Shown piece by piece: positions 62,536 through 64,000 of a DNA stretch of 64,000 bases (positions within the stretch are counted from its first letter, which is position 1; each line of letters starts with the position of its first letter). Both the position numbers and the translations under genes were made by a program. The DNA comes from Whitmania pigra (taxonomy: Eukaryota; Annelida; Clitellata; Hirudinida; Haemopidae). Below the pieces are notes generated by a model, which searched no databases, had not been told where the DNA came from, and saw nothing but the letters and a program-made list of their open reading frames with translations. The stretch covers positions 905,001 through 969,000 of the forward strand of contig JAJTWR010000245.1 of the NCBI GenBank assembly GCA_021613335.1, given 5' to 3'.

Positions 62536-63749
62536 TCAATCAAGATATCTGTTAGGATCGTCGCATAAATGTTGCATGTACACTGTAAACCTACCGCCTG
62601 GTTCCAATTTTATTTTAAATGGATCTACAGGACCGATATTCTTGTAACATTCATTTTTGTCATGGCCGTAATAGAGAATCTTGCAACCTCTGAATAAGTT
62701 GCAGGAATTCTTGCAATCTTCAAAAGAACTTCTTGGTATTTGGTAAAAGATTTTCCTCTCGCCGCCTGTGTAAAGATGCGACATAAAGGCCTGTTGAGTC
62801 CAGCAAGTCCCTAAAATAGACGAAGGCTTCTATTAAATCTATTTACTCATTTAACATTTATTTTTTCACGCAGTTTTTACTTCACATTATTTTGTGAATT
62901 TATTTTTTCTTCGAAGATTTTACTAAAGATGAGAATTGCAAAATGAACTCAATAATCATATCTCATCAAAATATTTTTAGGAATCATAAATATTTTATAC
63001 ACAACAACCACTGTCTATATAATGGGAAAATACAAAATATAATATATTTAATCAATAATTGTTAATTTGATGGTTTAAATATATGTTAAGTTTCATCCGA
63101 ATACGTTTTGTAGCTTTTTGTATTATAATCTTTTAAATTCAGCAAACTTCAAATTGTTATAATCTTTAGTGCTATGGTCACAATTTTTAAAATTATGTTT
63201 TTTCTTAGATCTAAAATTGCTTTGCAACATATCAAAATTTAAAAAAGCACTTTGCGCCTTAATAAAATAAAATGAGTAAGAATAATGTTGATTTTAAAAA
63301 AAATCAGAAACACAAAATCTTAATATGTTTAGTTTTCAAAATATTTAATTTCAAAAAGCGGAATTTTACAAAATTTTCTCATTATCTGAGCAGCATTCTT
63401 CAAAACCATGAATCACAAAATATTACTTTTGCCATATTATTTAATAAAGTTAGGCAAACAAACATTATTGTGTGGCCGACTTTCGAAAAAATCAATATTC
63501 AAAAAGTAGGTCATGTAAAAATGGCAATATCTTCTAAAATGATGGTCTTATTAAAATAATATTTTCCCCACTATATAGACCACTGTTTGTTGTGTCAAAT
63601 TATAAAAATTGTTGAAATACTTTTGTGGTAAAATTGTTCAAAATTGATTGAGTTCATTTGATCTTACTAGTTCCCCATACTTGGCCGGAGACATCCCGCC
63701 AATTCGATAGGATCGCCGTAATACCAATCAATAATTTGAAATTTGACAT
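62536..63749 (-). CDS. PAN/apple-like secreted six-Cys protein B
   Basis: Two minus-strand exons, 63749-63668 and 62810-62536, joined at phase 1, encode 118 residues. Exon 1 encodes MSNFKLLIGITAILSNWRDV, a signal peptide, and ends at a strong donor (ACTA|GTAAGA). Exon 2 carries six cysteines: TCWTQQ, EDCKNSCN, RGCKILYYG, NECYKNIGPVDP and YMQHLC. It shares CYK-IG--DP and the PGGRFTVYMQ-like motif with protein A. The PAN/apple assignment rests on Cys spacing only. The intron is 857 bp here and 109 bp in gene A, so one of them gained or lost about 750 bp since duplication. Confidence 0.72.
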
Positions 63750-64000
63750 TTTCGAATTTAATCTGAAATACCAATAAATATTTTAAGATATTTATTACAT
63801 TTTACACCAAGCACACTAAAATAAATAAATATTTGAAAAAATTAAATATTTTAAAATATTTACTACATTTTGAATTCTAACAGCGATGGTTTAACAAGGC
63901 TTAATCTTGCAAGCAATTAATAAAGTACTAGGGGCCTACCTTTAAAATTTGATTTAAATTAGCCGTCAAGAGAAATGAAATGAATGTTGAGAACGAGTTA
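63750..64000. repeat. Duplicated upstream region of PAN-like gene B
   Basis: Collinear with 61792-61985, running to the window edge; shared blocks include GAAATACCAATAAATATTTT and a GTGAATGTTGA/ATGAATGTTGA end. Confidence 0.65.

Noticed and set aside
63272..63559. 95-residue plus-strand open frame
   Set aside because: It lies within the intron of PAN-like gene B on the other strand and has no recognisable feature.
61350..63749. PAN-like six-Cys proteins as venom toxins
   Set aside because: The Cys spacing fits a PAN/apple domain better than any toxin scaffold, and nothing else supports a toxin role.

Overview
This is a 64 kb stretch of an animal (metazoan) nuclear genome. Every multi-exon gene shows GT-AG or GC-AG introns with consistent phases. 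The protein families are metazoan: VAP/VAMP-associated protein, Mediator subunit 29, OTUD6B, DNase II, TMEM145/GPR180-type ectodomains, C-type lectin, WSC, PAN-like and C2H2 zinc fingers. The background is AT-rich, with long AAT, GAT, GGAT and CTCA microsatellites and decayed hAT and non-LTR elements. A bilaterian invertebrate, perhaps a lophotrochozoan such as an annelid, fits best; that guess rests on gene content and texture only.

Layout. 1-3.5 kb: intergenic, AT-rich, microsatellites. 3.76-13.8 kb (+): a 624-aa membrane protein with two tandem TMEM145/GPR180-type luminal domains and one C-terminal membrane helix. 14.4-17.2 kb (-): OTUD6B deubiquitinase, 10 exons including a 20-nt microexon. 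17.7-19.0 kb (-): Mediator subunit MED29. 19.36-22.8 kb (+): phosphoglycerate kinase, complete in 12 exons and head-to-head with MED29. 24.4-28.1 kb (+): a WSC plus C-type lectin single-pass receptor. 28.4-29.0 kb (-): an unrecognised protein with five 34-residue repeats, abutting a 530-bp AAT array. 29.9-30.8 kb: tRNA-like/SINE-like sequence and a LINE relic. 31.06-35.2 kb (+): VAP, complete in 7 exons. 38.6-43.15 kb (+): a 1364-aa C2H2 zinc-finger protein with about 15 fingers. 46.9-48.5 kb (-): an intronless GT61 glycosyltransferase. 51.0-55.7 kb (+): DNase II with an unusual acidic insertion. 56.7-57.4 kb: a hAT transposase relic. 58.8-60.8 kb (+): a 181-aa secreted orphan. 61.35-61.79 and 62.54-63.75 kb (-): two paralogous six-cysteine PAN-like secreted proteins.

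The genes do not form one pathway. Housekeeping genes (PGK, VAP, MED29, OTUD6B) are mixed with secreted or surface proteins (WSC-lectin receptor, DNase II, PAN-like pair, GT61 enzyme, TMEM145-like protein). The most unusual items are the tandem TMEM145-type ectodomain protein, the 34-residue repeat protein, the acidic insertion in DNase II and the PAN-like tandem pair. All gene models were assembled by eye from splice signals, frame continuity and family resemblance; no database search was run.
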